From assembly GCA_017590115.1 (NCBI GenBank), contig JAGGNK010006482.1:124001-188000 (forward strand): DNA of 64,000 nt, read 5' to 3'. Of the stretch, positions 62,246-64,000 are shown in pieces; within the stretch, counting starts at the first letter, position 1; each line of letters opens with the position of its first letter. This DNA is from Montifringilla adamsi (Eukaryota > Chordata > Aves > Passeriformes > Passeridae). Below the pieces are notes generated by a model. The model worked only from the letters and a program-made list of their open reading frames with translations, was not told where the DNA came from and did no database searches. Position numbers and translations under genes: made by a program.

Positions 62246-63673
62246 AGTGATGCTCCCTGGGTGCCCTCCAGCACCCTACTTCCATCTGGAAGCTGAGCAT
62301 GCCCCAACCCCCCTCCTACTCTTCTGGCAGCACAGCAGTTCCAAGCCCACTGACTTTGGTGGAATCAGGATTATCACTGTTTGATAGCAGCAGGAGCCCT
62401 GGAATTACAAATCCCTGCCTGACACTTGTGGAAACCACTGACACTATTCCCATCAATGCACTGTGTCTAGAGAGAGGCAGCTGTGCTGGGCTGCCTTTGT
62501 GTTTGGAAATGTGGGATGTAAATTGTCACTGCAGGGAGACAGAGAAAGGATCCAAGGGACCTCCTCTCTGGTAAAACCTGAGCACCAGCCTCATTGTGTC
62601 CCTGGGACATCCCACACTTCACACTCCTCAGTGCTCCTCGTCCCCACACACAAGGCAAAGCATCCATGTTCGAGGAATGGGCTTATCCTGGAGGCATTTA
62701 TGGTTTTGCAAGTATTTTTCAACCTGTCTCACTCCCCTGTTCAGCCAGGTTCCCTGTCCCCTTCCTACCTGGCTTCAGATGGGCCAGAGCTCCACTTAGA
62801 TCCCACAAGGGCTTTACATCCTCTTTGTCATGGGATACTTAAAATGACTTCTTCCAGCAGCAAAAGGACTGGTTTTAGCAGCTCCCCCATGCAGCAGAGA
62901 CCACCAGCAGCACCATGATGAGCTACCCTGATCTAGAAAAGGAGGGTTGCCTCCAAAATCCACTGTACAACCCAGCTAGGGGTCACCACCACCACCACAC
63001 CTGCAGGACTTTTTGATGTAGTGCACCTGACCCAGCTCCCTCACTCCAGCAGCTCTTCCATGACCCGGCTCAAACCTGCTCCCAGTGACTCTCCATGTGA
63101 ACGCCCCAACTTCTGACTTTTCAGGTACTTCCAGTTTTCCCACTGTTGCTGGAAGAAGACTGTAGTTGATGGTGACTGGCCATGCTCTCCAGCTGAGAGG
63201 GTGACAAACCCAGCTTCTACAGAAACCTACCCCAGGCAGAGCCAGAGACAGCAGCCAGTGTGAGGAAGGGACAGTAGACATCTCAGGGAGGAGCTCTGTC
63301 TTATTTATTTCTATGTAAATTCATTTATAGAAAATGTATATTGCAGCTTCCACTGGAGTGGAGGTCCTGAAGCAATGCGGGTTCCGTTTTCAAGTTTGAT
63401 AAACTCATTGTTTTTCAGTTCACCACAGCAGAGGCGTGGGAGGCAGAGGGTGCTCCAGAGCACAGCCCAGCATGTCACAGGTCCTCCTGCAAGGAGCACA
63501 GCTCCCAGCCCTGCGGGCTGGCCTTGCTTCAAGCTCTGTCATTGTATTCCTCTTTCTCTTGTGAGTGTTTTGGGAGGAAAAGTGCTATTTCTGCTGCTGA
63601 GCCTCCCAGGCAATAGTGCTGCCCTGGGCCAGAGTCTACCCCAGAGCTGCCTGGCTCGTGGGGCTGAGTGGTC
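62246..63673. other. Intergenic sequence upstream of ATP2A3
   Basis: No coding exon was recognised on either strand. The only notable feature is an AT-rich stretch at 63300-63345 containing minus-strand AATAAA, a possible poly(A) signal of the next minus-strand gene. In human the neighbour here is ZZEF1. Confidence 0.55.
63304..63309 (-). terminator. Possible poly(A) signal of the neighbouring upstream gene
   Basis: The minus strand reads AGAAATAAATAAG after a long non-repetitive AT-rich tail (ACATTTTCTATAAATGAATT). By synteny with human the 3' end of ZZEF1 is expected on this side, but no exon is visible, so assignment is a guess. Confidence 0.25.
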
Positions 63674-63674
63674 C

Positions 63675-64000
63675 ACAGAATCCCAGGATGGATCAGGCTG
63701 GAAAAGACCACAGCAACTCATCTGGTCCAACCTTCCTGCTCCAGCAGGGTCATCCCAGAGCAAATGGAACAGAGTGTGTCCAGAGGGTTCTGGAATATCT
63801 GCAGTGAGGGACACTCCACACCCTCTCTGGGCAGACAGTTCAGTGCTTGGTCAATGTGAATGAAAGAAGTCCTTCCTCATGTTGAGGTAGAACTTCCTGG
63901 ACATCAATTTCTACCCATTACCTCTTGTCCTATTTCTGGGCACCGCTGGGAAGAGTCTGGTCCATCTTCCTGGCATCCCCCCTTCAGACACTGACAGACA
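63675..64000 (-). mobile_element. CR1 LINE 3' portion, running off the window
   Basis: The plus strand starts CACAGAATCCCAGGATGG, then GGCTGGAAAAGACCACAGC, GGTTCTGGAATATCTGCAG and CCCATTACCTCTTGTCCTAT. It is reverse-complement CR1, of a subfamily different from the copies at 28831 and 61665. It continues past 64000. Confidence 0.88.

Noticed and set aside
63674..64000. Coding exon of ZZEF1 at the right edge
   Set aside because: The sequence is a CR1 tail; no splice-bounded frame is present.

Overview
This window is vertebrate nuclear DNA, almost certainly from a bird and probably a songbird. The evidence is a spliced P-type ATPase gene with vertebrate exon sizes, many truncated CR1 LINE tails, several avian-type solo LTRs, and no prokaryotic gene organisation. 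Species-level placement is inference from the repeats.

The window is dominated by one minus-strand gene, ATP2A3 (SERCA3, the sarco/endoplasmic-reticulum Ca2+-ATPase 3). All 21 coding exons can be placed from the start codon at 61422 to the stop at 10209-10211. Every intron is GT-AG, every junction keeps frame, and the exons sum to 3000 nt: 999 codons plus stop, the length of human SERCA3a. Catalytic residues fall at canonical SERCA numbers: TGES 181-184, Glu309, phospho-Asp351, Phe487, Lys515, DPPR 601-604, TGD 625-627, TGDGVND 701-707, Asn768, Glu771, Thr799, Asp800, Cys876, Cys888 and Glu908. The last exon gives a Gly-Glu-Glu-Asp-Lys-Lys tail and seems to continue into a long 3' UTR that ends at a good poly(A) site near 5475. 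The promoter is a GC-rich, TATA-less CpG island just above 61422.

At the left edge, positions 16-152 are exon 1 of P2RX1 (ATP-gated P2X1 channel), also on the minus strand. ATP2A3 followed by P2RX1 in the same orientation is the human 17p13.2 order, so this is a conserved syntenic block. About 5.3 kb of intergenic DNA separates them. To the right of ATP2A3 there is no recognisable exon, only repeats and a possible poly(A) signal of a further minus-strand gene.

Layout: 1-152 P2RX1 exon 1; 153-5474 intergenic; 5475-10208 ATP2A3 3' UTR; 10209-26236 exons 21 to 9; 26237-33414 intron 8, rich in repeats; 33415-40263 exons 8 to 2; 40264-61304 the 21-kb intron 1, holding solo LTRs, a 253-bp duplication, an assembly gap, a pentamer satellite and long AT repeats; 61305-61422 exon 1; 61423-61670 promoter; 61665-62250 a CR1-containing duplicated block; then intergenic DNA to a CR1 at the right edge.

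The two genes are functionally related. P2X1 admits Ca2+ across the plasma membrane in response to ATP, and SERCA3 refills ER stores; in mammals both are prominent in platelets and other blood cells. I see no undescribed multi-gene system. The main items for a second look are an Ig-switch-like pentamer array in intron 1, a hydrophobic alternative C-terminus available by retaining intron 20, a CR1 block beside the promoter with a twin in intron 8, and a 98 %-identical 253-bp duplication within intron 1.
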